From the NCBI GenBank assembly GCA_021397835.1, contig JAJFZO010000168.1, forward strand, positions 806,001 to 870,000: DNA of 64,000 bases, given 5' to 3'. Origin of the DNA: Moringa oleifera (taxonomy: Eukaryota; Streptophyta; Magnoliopsida; Brassicales; Moringaceae). This document shows, piece after piece, positions 48,810-60,667 of this stretch. Below the pieces are notes generated by a model. That model saw only the letters and a list, made by a program, of their open reading frames with translations, had not been told where the DNA came from and searched no databases. Each line of letters opens with the position of its first letter. Within the stretch, counting starts at the first letter, position 1. The position numbers were made by a program, and so were the translations under genes.

Positions 48810-49090
48810 ATGTATAAGATTGTAGGTAGTTTCGATAGCGTCAGGAATGTCAACGCTAGATGTGTGGGGCATGGCAATACGATGATACAACTGTTACGCC
48901 CATTAGGCGCGTTGGCCAACAGTGTTGGTACTAACACTCAAATCTGGGCATCCTTTATAGCACTGGGCAAGATGTCTAGATGACGCAGGGCCTGGTACTA
49001 GGCATCTTGGCCAGCAGTAAAGTAGGACCCACGTCGGTGGTCCTTATTATTGGCATAAAAAACCCATTAGATTTAATAATAAGGGAGCGG
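48810..49090. other. GC-richer island with short palindromes
   Basis: Contains GTTGGCCAAC (perfect palindrome), AGTGTTGGTACTAACACT (near-palindrome) and a perfect 10-bp hairpin CCTTATTATT/AATAATAAGG (49042-49051 with 49075-49084). No protein recognised; it may be the end of a transposon or a structured RNA. Confidence 0.4.
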
Positions 49091-49639
49091 GGTTCACTGA
49101 ATTTATTTTATTTTAAACATATAATTAATATATATATATAGAGAGAGTGATGGTATAAGTATCAAATTATTTAAAATGTTGGTCACTTTTTGGTTTTTTT
49201 TGTAATATATTTATTTTTATAAATTATGTTAAGTGAATCAATATAATCATCAAAGTGATAATTATCAAGTATAATTTGGTATATATTTAGTATATAAAAT
49301 TATATATTTTTGTTATAAAAATAATTAATTCAAAAGAAAAATATTTTCAAGTCAAATACATATTATAGTTTATTTAAGATAAAATTTTGTATGTCATGCG
49401 ATTTGAGTATTTTTAAAAAATATTTACGAAAAGTTATATTTTAATCTTAAAATTAAGTTTAATGTTATATTTAGCAATTTCTTATTGATTTACATATATT
49501 TATGTATTTGCACTTTTACTTAAATATTTTCGTATTCTATTTGGAATGTCAATTTTGTTTTTTATGTTTTATAATAAATTTTATATTTATTAACATCAAT
49601 AATATTTTAGTGCTTAACGATACTAATTTTAAAAATGAG

Positions 49640-50570
49640 GAGAACACGTAATGATTGTATTGGGATGCATGGATTTGGATGATGCAATTAGGAAAGATTG
49701 TCTTGTAACTTTAACCAAACAGAGTATTATTCCCTAGAAGGCTACAATTGAGAAAGAAAATGATCCAATTGCATGTGTTTTAAAATTATGAAGTTATCCA
49801 TTTTGGAATTCGTTAGGGACTTAGATTTTAAAAAGAAAGAAGTAAATCCTCCTTTAAGGAGATTGCACATTGATTCATTCTCAATAAAAACGTTAAGATA
49901 ATTATTATTTCGATCAAGCTTATCTTTATGCCAAATAAAGGAAAGAAAACATTAGAGTGTACAGCATGGCAATGTTTAATTTAGTTGAAACATTTAAGAC
50001 ATTAAAGTTGGAAATGTTTGAGAGTATCTTTGTGCAGGTGGTCTTGATATTTTTTAGCATATTCATTTCATTTAAGATGGAGGAATAGGTTCTCAATGAG
50101 CTTGTTGCTTAATATATGCAAGAAAAAGAGAAAGTAAAGCACGGGACATTTAAGGGTGCTCATTTGACATTTATCTTTTAGGACTCGAGCAAAAAGAGGA
50201 AAAAGATCAAGAGTTGGAGTAAGAAAATTGCAAATTTGAGGGCTTTAGGCTATAAGAAACAAAGGAAATAGGATAAGGAGTTCGTTTGTTTTTTTTCATA
50301 AGAAAATTAGTCATGTGAACATGGAGTATTAGAAAGCATGCCAAGTGTGATGTCAAGTAAGGTATATTTCTTAATTTTATTTGTTCTGAAGTGTTAAAAG
50401 TCCAAGAAGGAGTAGCTGGAAATGGCATGTGTAAATCACATTTCATAAAATTTTTATGCTGTGCATTTCATATTTGATCCATGTTTTATTGCTGTGATTA
50501 TTGACCACAAAATAATAATAATGACTATTTTAATCTTATATTAATTGATGGTAGTATTTTTACTATTCGG
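49640..50570 (+). pseudogene. Ty1/copia gag remnant
   Basis: Read through stops: MIVLGCMDLDDAIRKDC, LVTLTKQS, KATIEKENDPIACV, LVETFKTLKLEMFES, LNELVAYMQEKEKVKHG with AHLTFI, KKRKKI, then CFFHKKISHVNMEY in place of the CCHC zinc knuckle (C-x2-C-x4-H-x4-C), which has lost cysteines. This is a copia gag (UBN2/retrotran_gag type). No pol follows; the sequence passes into LTR-like DNA at 50660. Confidence 0.7.
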
Positions 50571-50659
50571 AGGCATTGTTGAGTTTAACTAAGGATTTTT
50601 AGCCATGAGTTATGTATGGTAATACATTTAAGCAAGGTGAAAATTATTGATATTTTTTC

Positions 50660-51190
50660 AAATTTAGGTTTAATTACATATTATATTAATAGTATGGGCT
50701 TGTTTAATGAATGTTACGCTTAATAATGTTATTTAATATATGTTTTAATAATGAGTTTAGAGAAATGCCAATATAAGTGAGACGGATCGAATGCGTAAAA
50801 ATTTATTATTCATTTGTGTTATTTATGATGGGCTGATAATATAATAGATATATGAAGAACTAAATAAGGTTATAAGAGCAATTAGAGGGAGTTATATGTA
50901 GTTATGAAAGTTACACAGGAGTTATTATCCAAATGGTAACTTGTTTTTTATTTCTTCACCCCTATCTAAAAGAATATAATACATGAAACTCTTCTGGAAG
51001 ATCCATTAACTAGATCGATCATCGCTATTATCATAAATTCAAGTTAGTTTTTGATTTCAAGTTGTATCTTTTATGATTTTTATAATCTTATTAAACATAT
51101 GAACATGTTATTTTAAAATTTATTTTTAATTTTACAGTAAATATTATATTAATTAAAATTAAATTTTTTTTATTTAAATTGATTTTTTTT
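50660..51190 (+). mobile_element. LTR-like sequence of the copia remnant, copy 2
   Basis: Homologue of 46140-46640, differing mainly in a central segment. Probably the 3' LTR of a pol-less copia derivative whose internal part also took up the Pack-MULE. Confidence 0.45.
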
Positions 51191-51289
51191 TTTTGCAAAT
51201 ATGAGACTTTTGCAAAGTATTTTTAAAAGGTTATTTTTACATAATGTAATAATTTTGTCATTCAGTTAATTTTAATGATGAAAAATTTA

Positions 51290-51965
51290 TTATGCCATCA
51301 ATAAACCATCTTTTTAACCCATTACATATTTGGATATTCTTTTCTTTCATATTTTTTACAACACTTATACAAGCGATTTTAGATTAACATGATACATGTA
51401 TTAATTAAAACTCTTATATCGTTTATCTTATTTGCTTTTTGCGAAGTACTTTAAATTGGCTCTTACGTGGACTTATTATGTTGGCGTAGATAACTGCAAC
51501 ACAACATAACTGAAATGGTTTACATCTAGACCAAAGTTTATGCTAATAGATTATGGTGTGATTATTCACCTTCAATTTCTTTGTCACATGCCAAATCTCT
51601 TAAATTCTTTTATTTTCAAACTAGAAAAAGAGCAAAGAGCTTACCATATTTGCGTTATTCGTCCGATAATCAATGTCATTTATTGCTTTTCATTAACTTA
51701 CGGTTTGCACTTCTTGATATAAAGTGTTTTATGACTACTTGTATTTCTAGCAATTGTTACTTATTGGTTTCTTTAGTTTTTTTGAGAAAATAATCAAAAT
51801 ACTTAAAGGATTTTATATGAGTAAAAAGATTTGGTATATTATAGAAGGTGTTGAAAACAAGAAGTCTCGAAAAAAAAAGCTCCCTCTACTCCAAAGCTGG
51901 AAAGAATAAAGGCTGTACCCATTTGTTGATTTGTGGATATCTTGAAGTTGTGTTGGTTAAATTGA
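51290..51965 (+). pseudogene. MIR159-like unit, 5' half only
   Basis: Follows the same order as the units at 31.6 and 62.6 kb: promoter part, TTTATATGAGTAAAAAGATTTGG, then a 5' arm AGCTCCCTCTACTCCAA (51878-51894) and gtggatatcttgaagttgtg. The complement of the arm, TTGGAGTAGAGGGAGCT, keeps the canonical GGGAGCT of miR159/319. The hairpin's 3' half is missing, replaced by LINE sequence. Confidence 0.6.
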
Positions 51966-52950
51966 TTGATGATAAATGGGAATTCTCGTGAACATATTGA
52001 CTATCTCTTACAACTTTGGGAGAGATTACTTCAGAAGTTGTCTTCTTACAGTGAGGGCTCACATCCTTCGCCAGTGATTTACTCGGTGACTCCTTGTGCC
52101 TCTGAATCCTTTCACTAAGGATGAGTTCAAGATGGCTATTTTTTAGATGCATCCAAATAAGTCACTAGGTTTGGACGATTTTAACTTGGCATTTCTTTCG
52201 AAGTTTTGGCACTTGCTTGGGGATGAAATATATTGAGCCGGTTGTCTTTGGCTTTGAACAGATGTCTTAAACGAAAAACAAGAGGAGGTGGCGTTGAAGA
52301 TTGACATTAGCAAGGCATACGATCGAGTTGATTGAGGTTATCTTTGACACATTATAGCCCCATGGTGAATTGAGTGGATCATGATGTGTGTAACATCAAT
52401 GAGCTACTTGGTTCTTGTTAGTAATCATATAGTTTGCTTGATTTTGTCATAGTGTGGATTCTGTCAAAGAGATTCATTATGACTGTATTTTTTATCTTGC
52501 GTGTAAAAGGCTATCGACTTTTATTAAAAAAGAAAAGGAAAGAGGGCTTGTACACGGTGCCAAGATTTGTCGAGGAGCTCCCATCATTTTCCATCTGCTT
52601 TTTGCGGACGATAGTTTTTATTTCTTTCGAGTCACTATCTTGGAATGCACTGCAATAGAAAACGTTGTACTTAAAAATGAAAAGGCTTCTAGCCAAGCTA
52701 TAAATTTTAATAAGTCCTTTTTTCAGCACAAATGCTCCACAGGAGGTGAAGGAGGATATAGGTTAAATTCCTGGTGTTCATGAACCTTTTAAACACTAGC
52801 AAGTATTTGGGACTTCCTTCTCTCGTTGGAAAAAAATAAAAGAGTTGTCTTCAATTTCTTAAGAAACAGAATTTGGCAACGGATTCAAGGGTGGCAGAGA
52901 TTACTAGTATACCTCTAAGCTTGCTTAATGACATTGATCAACCAGGCTAG
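51966..52950 (+). pseudogene. LINE (L1-type non-LTR) reverse transcriptase fragment
   Basis: Read across frameshifts: PFTKDEFKMAIF, MHPNKSLGLDDFNLAFLSKFW, KQEEVALKIDISKAYDRVD, then the open stretch 52454-52783 with RLSTFIKKEKERGLVHGAKI, CRGAPIIFHLLFADDSFYFF and KKSFF-like NFNKS. AYDRVDW and FADD are the catalytic blocks of non-LTR RT. The 5' end is missing, as usual for LINE copies. Dead. Confidence 0.85.
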
Positions 52951-52959
52951 CACTTCAGT

Positions 52960-55270
52960 AGGAATGGTTTGTACAATCATCCTATAAAGTGGTCACATTT
53001 GAGTTGAGTTTGTGTAATTCGTTTAAATTTCAAATTAAATTTTATATAATAAGTTTCATTAATTTAACAAAATTTTCAATCAAAAAATTAATAATAAATT
53101 GATTATTTTTTTAAGAATAAATATTATTTTAAACCTTAAAGAATGTTTTATTTTTTAATAATAAAATAGGACATTTACTTAAATTATTATAAAACAATTA
53201 AGCACATTTTTATTATCTAAATGTCTAAAAAAATGATTCAAATAAATTTTACATTTCATTTGAAGTTAATTTCTCAAATTTGAATAATTTTTAACTTATG
53301 AGTTATTTATTATGAGTTTTTAAAATTTTTAACAATAAATATTTTTAAAATAATATTTGTAACACTCAAAACACTTTAAATTTTTTTGTGATGGTAGATT
53401 GAATAATTTTTTAATATTTATAAAATAAATTTTAAGTCGAAATTCATGATATAAGATGCTTAATTTGAATATCTTCAATTTTTGAATTTTTGCACAGAGT
53501 CTAATTTGACTATTTTTTATTAATCAAAATCTATTTGGAGAAATTTTGAAGATCAAAGAAAAGATTAAGAGAGAAAGCATTTTTTAAGATTTTAATGTAA
53601 ATATATTAAAATCAAATTATATTTTGTATGCCTTTTCAAATTTATTTAAATATATAGAATTTAATAATTTGCAAGAAAAATTAAACAAAGATCATCAATC
53701 TTTCATTATAATTTTTTTCAAGAATTACAAACTATAAATAAAAAATTACAACTTATTTATTCTTTAAATTTTGGTCTATTACAAAAATTAATTTTATTTT
53801 ATAAATATATAACTAAAAAAAAGATAATTTTTAAATTTATCGCTTTAGTTTTCTATTAACCTCTAAAAATTTCATTCAAATCTTGTGAAGAGTTCTTGAA
53901 ATTAATGACTTAAGATGACTTTAAATCTGCAATCATAGGCCGATGAAGTTAGGATAGGAAAACATAAATATGGGTCATCATGTTGATACATAGGCTATCA
54001 TGCTACATTCAATACATAATTTATCATACTACTTGTTGGATCAACACACAGCTCTCATCATGCTACGTGTTAAGTAAGCACACGATCCATTATGCTATAT
54101 GCTAGGCTAGCACGCAGTCAACAAAATATTAATCCAATACTTTCATAACTTGACATAACTTTTTCATAACTTGACATAACTTAAGCACGAATCACATCAA
54201 GATGGGTCATACCAATCCACGTGTTGAACGATTTGCTTGCCACCTCTAGTAATGCATATAGAATTAGATTTTTTAAAAAATTTTATTAAATTTTTGTTTC
54301 CTATCACAATGAAAAAATAAGATAATTTATATTTTTTATTTTTTCATTACACATTTATGACATATTTTTAAAGTTACTTTATATTAAGTAAATGAATCTA
54401 ATTTCATTTAATCTATCTAATCTTTATTAAAAACATATTATCTAATCTTTACTAATATTATTTGCTTTTCAGATGTTAAAAGTTACCTTATATAAAAACA
54501 CACTACTTTTTAATTTTATTGATTTTTATGTTGCATGTAAAAAAATGAATTAAGTTTTTATGTACTTAGTATTAAGTTTATTAGGTTTTAGTATAATATT
54601 TATTAATATTTATTTTGTATTTTAAGGTTTAATTTTTTATTTATATTATTTTTAAAAATTATTACTAAAATTAAGTATTAAATTAACTTATATAAAATTT
54701 ATTTAATATTTATTAAATTAATTTGTTTAAAATCAAATGGGATAATTGGTGAATATAACTTTTATGGATTCATGAATATTATATGACCTTATGTGCCAAG
54801 CTGAAAGTAAAATTTAATAAGACAACCAATAAATATGGTTTATTCCTTACCTTGAGTTAAATTGGGTTACACGTACTTAAGTTCCATTCTTGTATTTATT
54901 TTATTATATTAAAATTTTAAAATAAATATTATATAAAATTTTATATTTTATGTTATCAAATAACTTTAATATTTAAAAATATTAAATTATTAACTTAAAT
55001 CAAATTAGACATTGGCTCAAATTATTTGAAAAAATTAAAGTTATTTTTATGTTACAAAAAAATTTAAAAATAACAATAAAAATTAACAATTAACGTAATC
55101 AGTCATTAGATAATGACATTATCAAAAAAATTGTTACAAAATTAAAACTTTAACTTCACGACTAATTAGTGATAAAATTTAATGACATATAAAAATTTTA
55201 TGGTTTAATTTATTTTTAGTCAATTTATAGTAATTTTTATTATAAAAAGTTAATGACAAATCTCAGTGTT
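52960..55270. other. AT-rich intergenic, no gene
   Basis: Nothing coding seen. It contains the minisatellite at 53976-54122. Confidence 0.5.
53976..54122. repeat. Degenerate minisatellite (about 20-34-bp units)
   Basis: Five successive units begin ATCATGTTGATACA, ATCATGCTACATTC, ATCATACTACTTGT, ATCATGCTACGTGT and ATTATGCTATATGC, several followed by AAGCACAC or GCTAGCACGC. Confidence 0.6.
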
Positions 55271-55860
55271 GATGGGGCCATTAGTTGTTAGGTAGCCATG
55301 GTTGCTGGGGCTATCTAGTGACCACCGAGGCTCGATCACTAGGTATCAGTAGCTATTTAACGATTGCCTTTAGTGGCGATCGTTAACTGTGATCGTTGCT
55401 AAGAGCTTTCAAAACTAGGACAAATGCCTTACTTTTTTCTATTTTGTGCAAGTGCTATCCTTTTTTTTTTTTTTTTTTTTTGCAGATTCGACTCTCTTTC
55501 AGTTGTCTCTCTCTGCAAGTATCTATCTTTATAACTCTTTCTTACCATAGCTATCCTTTTTGCTTCTTTCTGTCGTTTTCTCCATGATTTTCTCCATTGT
55601 GAATGGTCATCTTCTCCTTCTCTTCATGAGGTTATTGCCTTTTTTGCTTGACTGTCTTTATAGGTAACTAAATTACCAAGTGAAATCTTAGTATGCTATG
55701 TTTACATGTTAATAACCAGACAAAATAGTTAATAGATTTTATGAGAAACAAAATTTTATATGAATACTTATACGCTCAATGACAATGAACCAAAAGCAAG
55801 CTTAGGTTAAAATTTGTTCTATTACTTTTTTTTTAAAATATGATTTAATTAAATTGATTT
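55271..55860. other. Unassigned, with a long T tract
   Basis: Bases 55270-55400 are GC-richer (repeated CTAGTGACC/GATCGTTA-like blocks) without a recognised protein. A run of about 22 T lies at 55461-55482, followed by pyrimidine-rich DNA. Confidence 0.4.
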
Positions 55861-55946
55861 ACAATTATCATATATATATATATAGATATTATAACATAAT
55901 CTTATTAAAAATGAAGTCTAAATAATTTAATTATATTTTTACAATA

Positions 55947-56315
55947 ATTAAATTATTTAGATGTTAATTGTTATGGTAGATATAATTATATGTTAGTTAT
56001 AATTAGTTTTTAATTTACAATTGTTAATTATTGTTATTATGTTAATTAAATTTTATAGTTATAATTAGATGTTAATAAATTTAGTTTATGTTAGATTAGT
56101 TAGATTAATAGTTTAATTAGATTGTAATTTGACATAAATAATTTATTTAAATTTTTTTAAAAATTAAATTAGTTATATGTTAATTGTTAGTGTAGATGTA
56201 ATTATATGTTAGTTATAATGATATTTGAATATTTAATAATTAATTATTTTTAGTATGTTAATTAAAATTTGTAATTGCAATTAGATTTAAAATTAATTTT
56301 ACATTAGTTAAATGA
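55947..56315. repeat. Tandem duplication, period about 216 bp
   Basis: ATTAAATTATTTAGATGTTAA at 55947 recurs as ATTAAATTAGTTATATGTTA at 56163; both run into TGTAGATGTAATTATATGTT-like text and ATGTTAATTAAA. Confidence 0.6.
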
Positions 56316-57775
56316 GAATATTGATCTTCTAAAGGAGAATAACAAATGTTGATATTATGATCAGCAACTCGTTCACAGAAAAAATGATAATTAATATCAA
56401 TAAGTTTTATTTGACTGTGGAAAATTGGATTTGCACTCATGTGATGGCTATGATGTTATCGCAATAAATCAAGGAAGGTTGAATAAAAAGGACCAATAAT
56501 TCTTGAAAAAGGTATTGCAGCCATAACACTTCGGTCATTCCATCAATAAGAGCATGGTGCTTTGATTCTACACTAAGTGACAGATTACTTTTTGCTTCAC
56601 AGATGCCTAAGAAATAAGATTACAACTAAGATAGACACAATAGACACTAGTGTTATGACGATCATCAAGAGAACAACTCCTATCAGCATTAGTATAGCTA
56701 ACAAGATAGGAATCAATAGGAGTAATAGCTAAACCAAAAAAAGCAGTGCCATTGAGAAAATGAAGAATACGTTAGACAACATTCCAATGAATATCGTAAA
56801 AGTATGCATAAACAGACTTAGTTGACTGTAAAAGCAATATTTGGCCGAGTAAGAATACAATACTAAAGAACACCAAAAAAATATTCATGTTGCGAAACAG
56901 AAAGGAATCAATCTAGGAAGCTTCATCATGAAAGGAAAGAATGGAAGTGAGATTAAGGTCAATCATAAAATCTCAAACATGAGGATCAAAAATACGTTTA
57001 AGTTGACTAAAATGAAGGCCAATAGCAATGCATGGCAGTGACTTCAACACCCAAGAAATAGTGTAGTGCTTTTAAATCTTTGATGGCACACTATTGCTAA
57101 AAGCATTAGTCAAACGAGATGAAAGAGTAAAATTTGATCTTATCAAAATAATGTCATTCATATAGACTAAAGCAACTAAAATATCAGTAAATATATGAAA
57201 AATAAATATGGATGTATTAACTTTTGAACTGGTGAAACCTTAACCAAGTAACACAGAGCTGAGCTTATGATACCAAGCATAAGAAAATTGCTTGTGACCA
57301 TTAAGAGCTTTTTCTAACTTATAAATAAATTATAATTAAGCAGCATCACCAAAGCCTTGAGGTTGAGTTATAGATACTCACTCGGATAGATCACCATGAA
57401 GAAAGGCATTTTGGACATCAACTTATCAAATACAGTAATTGTAACAAACAACTAAAGAGATGACAAGTCAAAATAATGCAAGCTTTACAATATGGCTGAA
57501 GGTCTTAAAGTAATCAATGCATGAAGTTTGTTCATAGCCCTTAACAACCAAGTGAATTTTATACCAATAAATGCTTCCATCAAATTTGATTTTTAACCCA
57601 TGAACTCATTTAAGCCAATAAATTTTATATGGCGGGAACAAAGTAGCAAAGTCCAAGTGTGATTATGATGCAAGGCATCAATTTCTACTTTCATAGCATT
57701 TGGCCACCTACTTTACTTGGTAGCTTATGAATAAGACATAGGTTCAAGTGGAGAGGAATGCAAATTGCTCAAATA
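56258..57775 (-). pseudogene. Ty1/copia pol remnant (RT and RNase H)
   Basis: Minus-strand reading through stops: AMKVEIDALHHNHTW, IKFIG..KYKVD-like start of RT, VKGYEQTSCIDYFKTFS, DVQNAFLHGDLSE (RT motif), QPQGFGDAA, HKQFSYAWYHKLS, and LVALVYMNDIIL, where copia RT normally has YVDD. The RNase H end is at 56440-56258: SANPIFHSQIKLIDINYHFF, CERVADHNINICY. The left part joins LTR L5 at 57778. Confidence 0.85.
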
Positions 57776-57777
57776 CA

Positions 57778-59899
57778 CATTGCGTAAAGCATATAAATAA
57801 TTTTGAAGTCTCATGACCCTAAAACAAGTAAATAATTAATATTTGATATTTAAATATAGACCTTAAATTTAACTTTCATAATTTTATTAAGTAAAAATAA
57901 AAATGAATTTAGGGTCATACAAACAAAATATTTTAGAGAGTGCAAAGGATTTTTCTCTTGATATTTTCTTATTTTTCCAACTAAGTCATATTTTCTTTTT
58001 AAGAAAAATATGATCTTTATATTAAAAGAAATAGAAACTTATTTCTTGAGATTTTGCATACTCTAAAAAACTTTATATGTATATTTTACTATATTTTTTT
58101 AAAATAATAATAATAATAATAATAATTTTATATTATAAAGTATGAAAACCTTTCTTTAGAGATTTTTTTCATACTTCTCAAAAATATTTTTTATTGTTTT
58201 TTAAAAAATTAATTTATAAGTGAAAAATTAAATTTTCTCTTGAGATTTTTTTCTCAAAATACATTTTTATTTTTTAAAATAATTTTTATATTTTAAAAAA
58301 TAAAAATTCTCTCTTGAGATTCTTTCACATTTCTAAAAAATATTAAATACATATTTTAAAATAAATTTTATATTTGAGAGTATGAAAACTTATCTCTTAA
58401 ATTTTTTATATTTTTCAAAAATATTAAATAGATATTTTATTTTAAAAAATTAATTTTATATTAAAAAAATATGAAAATCACTCTCTTGAAATTTTTCACT
58501 CTCCTCAAACCTTGAAACACTTATATTTTAGAATAATATATTTTTTTTGTATTAGATATGAAAATCTCTCGGTTGAGATTTTTTCATATTTCTCAAAAAT
58601 ATTAAATAGTTTTTTATATTCTTCAAAATTTTAAATTTTTTATTTTTATTTTTTTAAAAATTATATTTATATTAAAGAATATGAAAACCCCTCTCTTAAT
58701 ATTCTTTTACATTTCTCAAAAGCTTAAAAAATATATTTTTAATTATTTTTTAAATAATTTTTATATTAAACATTTGAAAACCTTCATACTTCTTAAAAGT
58801 TGAAATATTTATTTTTTATTTTTTAAAATAATATTTTAAAAAAATTCTCTTGAATTATTTTACACTTTCAAGAATTTAAGATATTTTTAATTTTTAATTT
58901 TTTTTAAAAAAAATTAGAATAACATTTCATCCTCTTTTAAAGCATAGTTAAAATTGAGTGGACAAAACAAAAATACAAATAAATAAATAAATAAAAATTT
59001 AATTTACCTAATAATTTCATATTATGAATAATCTAAATTTATTATTTTAAAAGAACCCTAATATTCTAAAATCATTTATCTTTCTCGCTTATTTTATTTT
59101 TTCAAGCAAGTACTCTTCATTTCATTCCAATTTTTCTTTTATTTTTTCCACAAACAATGACTACTTTTCCTTATCCACTATTTTTTCATCTTTTATTATT
59201 TTATCTTTTTTTTTGGCATATACCAAACCCAATCCATTTTTTACTACATTATATGTTTTTTTGCTTATTATTTTCATACATTACTTTTTTTAACATAATT
59301 TTTCATGTATTTAACATGAAAGTATAAAAAATCATGTGTATCTATAAATAGAAGAATATAAAAACATTAATGTATAAAGTAAATAAAAATACAAGTAAAT
59401 AAATGAAAGAAAATATTCACAAGAAATAAAGATAAGAGAGAATAAGTGATGATACAACCAGAAAAAAAAAATTACCTTACTTTTCAAGAGGAAATGATAT
59501 TTGATTTGATAATTTCTCTTTCAAATCTCTCCTTATCAAAGAAAATCTTTAAATATATATATTTTTAAAATTACTGTTCACTCTTCCACAACTTTTTCCA
59601 AATATTCTCCAAACTTTCTTCAAACATTTCTTGATGTTATCTTCACAATACTCTCTTCAAATCCCCCTTAAGCTCTTGGTCAAGGTGAGTTTTTATAAAC
59701 TTTGGTCAAGCCTCCATTTAATGCAACAGTAGGTAGTTATACTATTACCTTGCTACATTATCCTTGTAGCAATTCTAACATTGCTACAGAATGCTATAGC
59801 AAATGCAACATATGCTATAAAATGCTACAGTAATTATAGCATATGTTGTAGAATGCAATTACAGCAATTGCAAAATATACTATAGAATAGGTGCCTACA
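57778..59899 (-). mobile_element. Ogre-type LTR (L5), 3' end truncated
   Basis: Starts TGTAGGCACC at 59899 and matches L3 to about 57778, losing roughly the last 600 bp. It carries at least seven degenerate tandem units around TATGAAAACTTCTCTCTTGA (57940-58860) and the GCATATGCTATAAAATGCTACAG tract. It could be a solo LTR cut by the copia element. Confidence 0.8.
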
Positions 59900-60149
59900 A
59901 TTACATTATCCTTGATTGTGTTTTTTTAAAAAATTATTTTTGAGATGAAAAAAATATGTTTGATAATATTATTTTAATAAAAATGTTTTAGAGTTTTTTT
60001 AGAGTAACTAATAATTACAATAATACTATTAATAAAAACTTACACTTCGTGAAAGTTAAAAAAAAAAAAAAGAAAACAACTTTAAGATTTTTTGATTTTT
60101 TGATTTTAAAAATTAAGAAATAAAATTTATTTTTAGAATCAACTTTTAT
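59900..60149. other. Junction sequence between L5 and segment D2
   Basis: AT-rich. It contains the first of two tandem units (about 300 bp period, second near 60345) with CGTGAAAGTTAAAAAA and AACAACTTTAAGAT. Confidence 0.4.
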
Positions 60150-60627
60150 AAAATAATTTTATCAAACACATATTTTGTTTTTCATTTTTAAAAATAAAAA
60201 ATATTTTTGAGAATATAAATCAAAGCATTGTTACCATTTACTTAAATGATATTTTTGATGAAACGTAAAGGTAAATTAAATGAAAAAATTGACTGCTTAA
60301 AATATAGTCACTGTTTGATCATATAATATAAAAAATTAAAAATAACATTTCAGAATGTTTTTAAGTATAATAATTACAATAATATTATTAATGAAAATCT
60401 GTTCTCCGTGAAAGTTAAAAAATAAACCAAAAACAACTTTAAGATGTTTTGTACTTTTTATTTTAAAAATTAAGAAATAAAAATTTTTTTATAATCAACT
60501 TTTACAAAAACAGTTTTATCAAACAAATATTTTTAATTTTTTACTTAAATGATATTTTGGATGAAACATAAAAGGTGAATTAAATGAGAAAATTGATTAC
60601 TTAAAATAAAGTCATTATTTGGTCATG

Positions 60628-60667
<40 letters not shown>

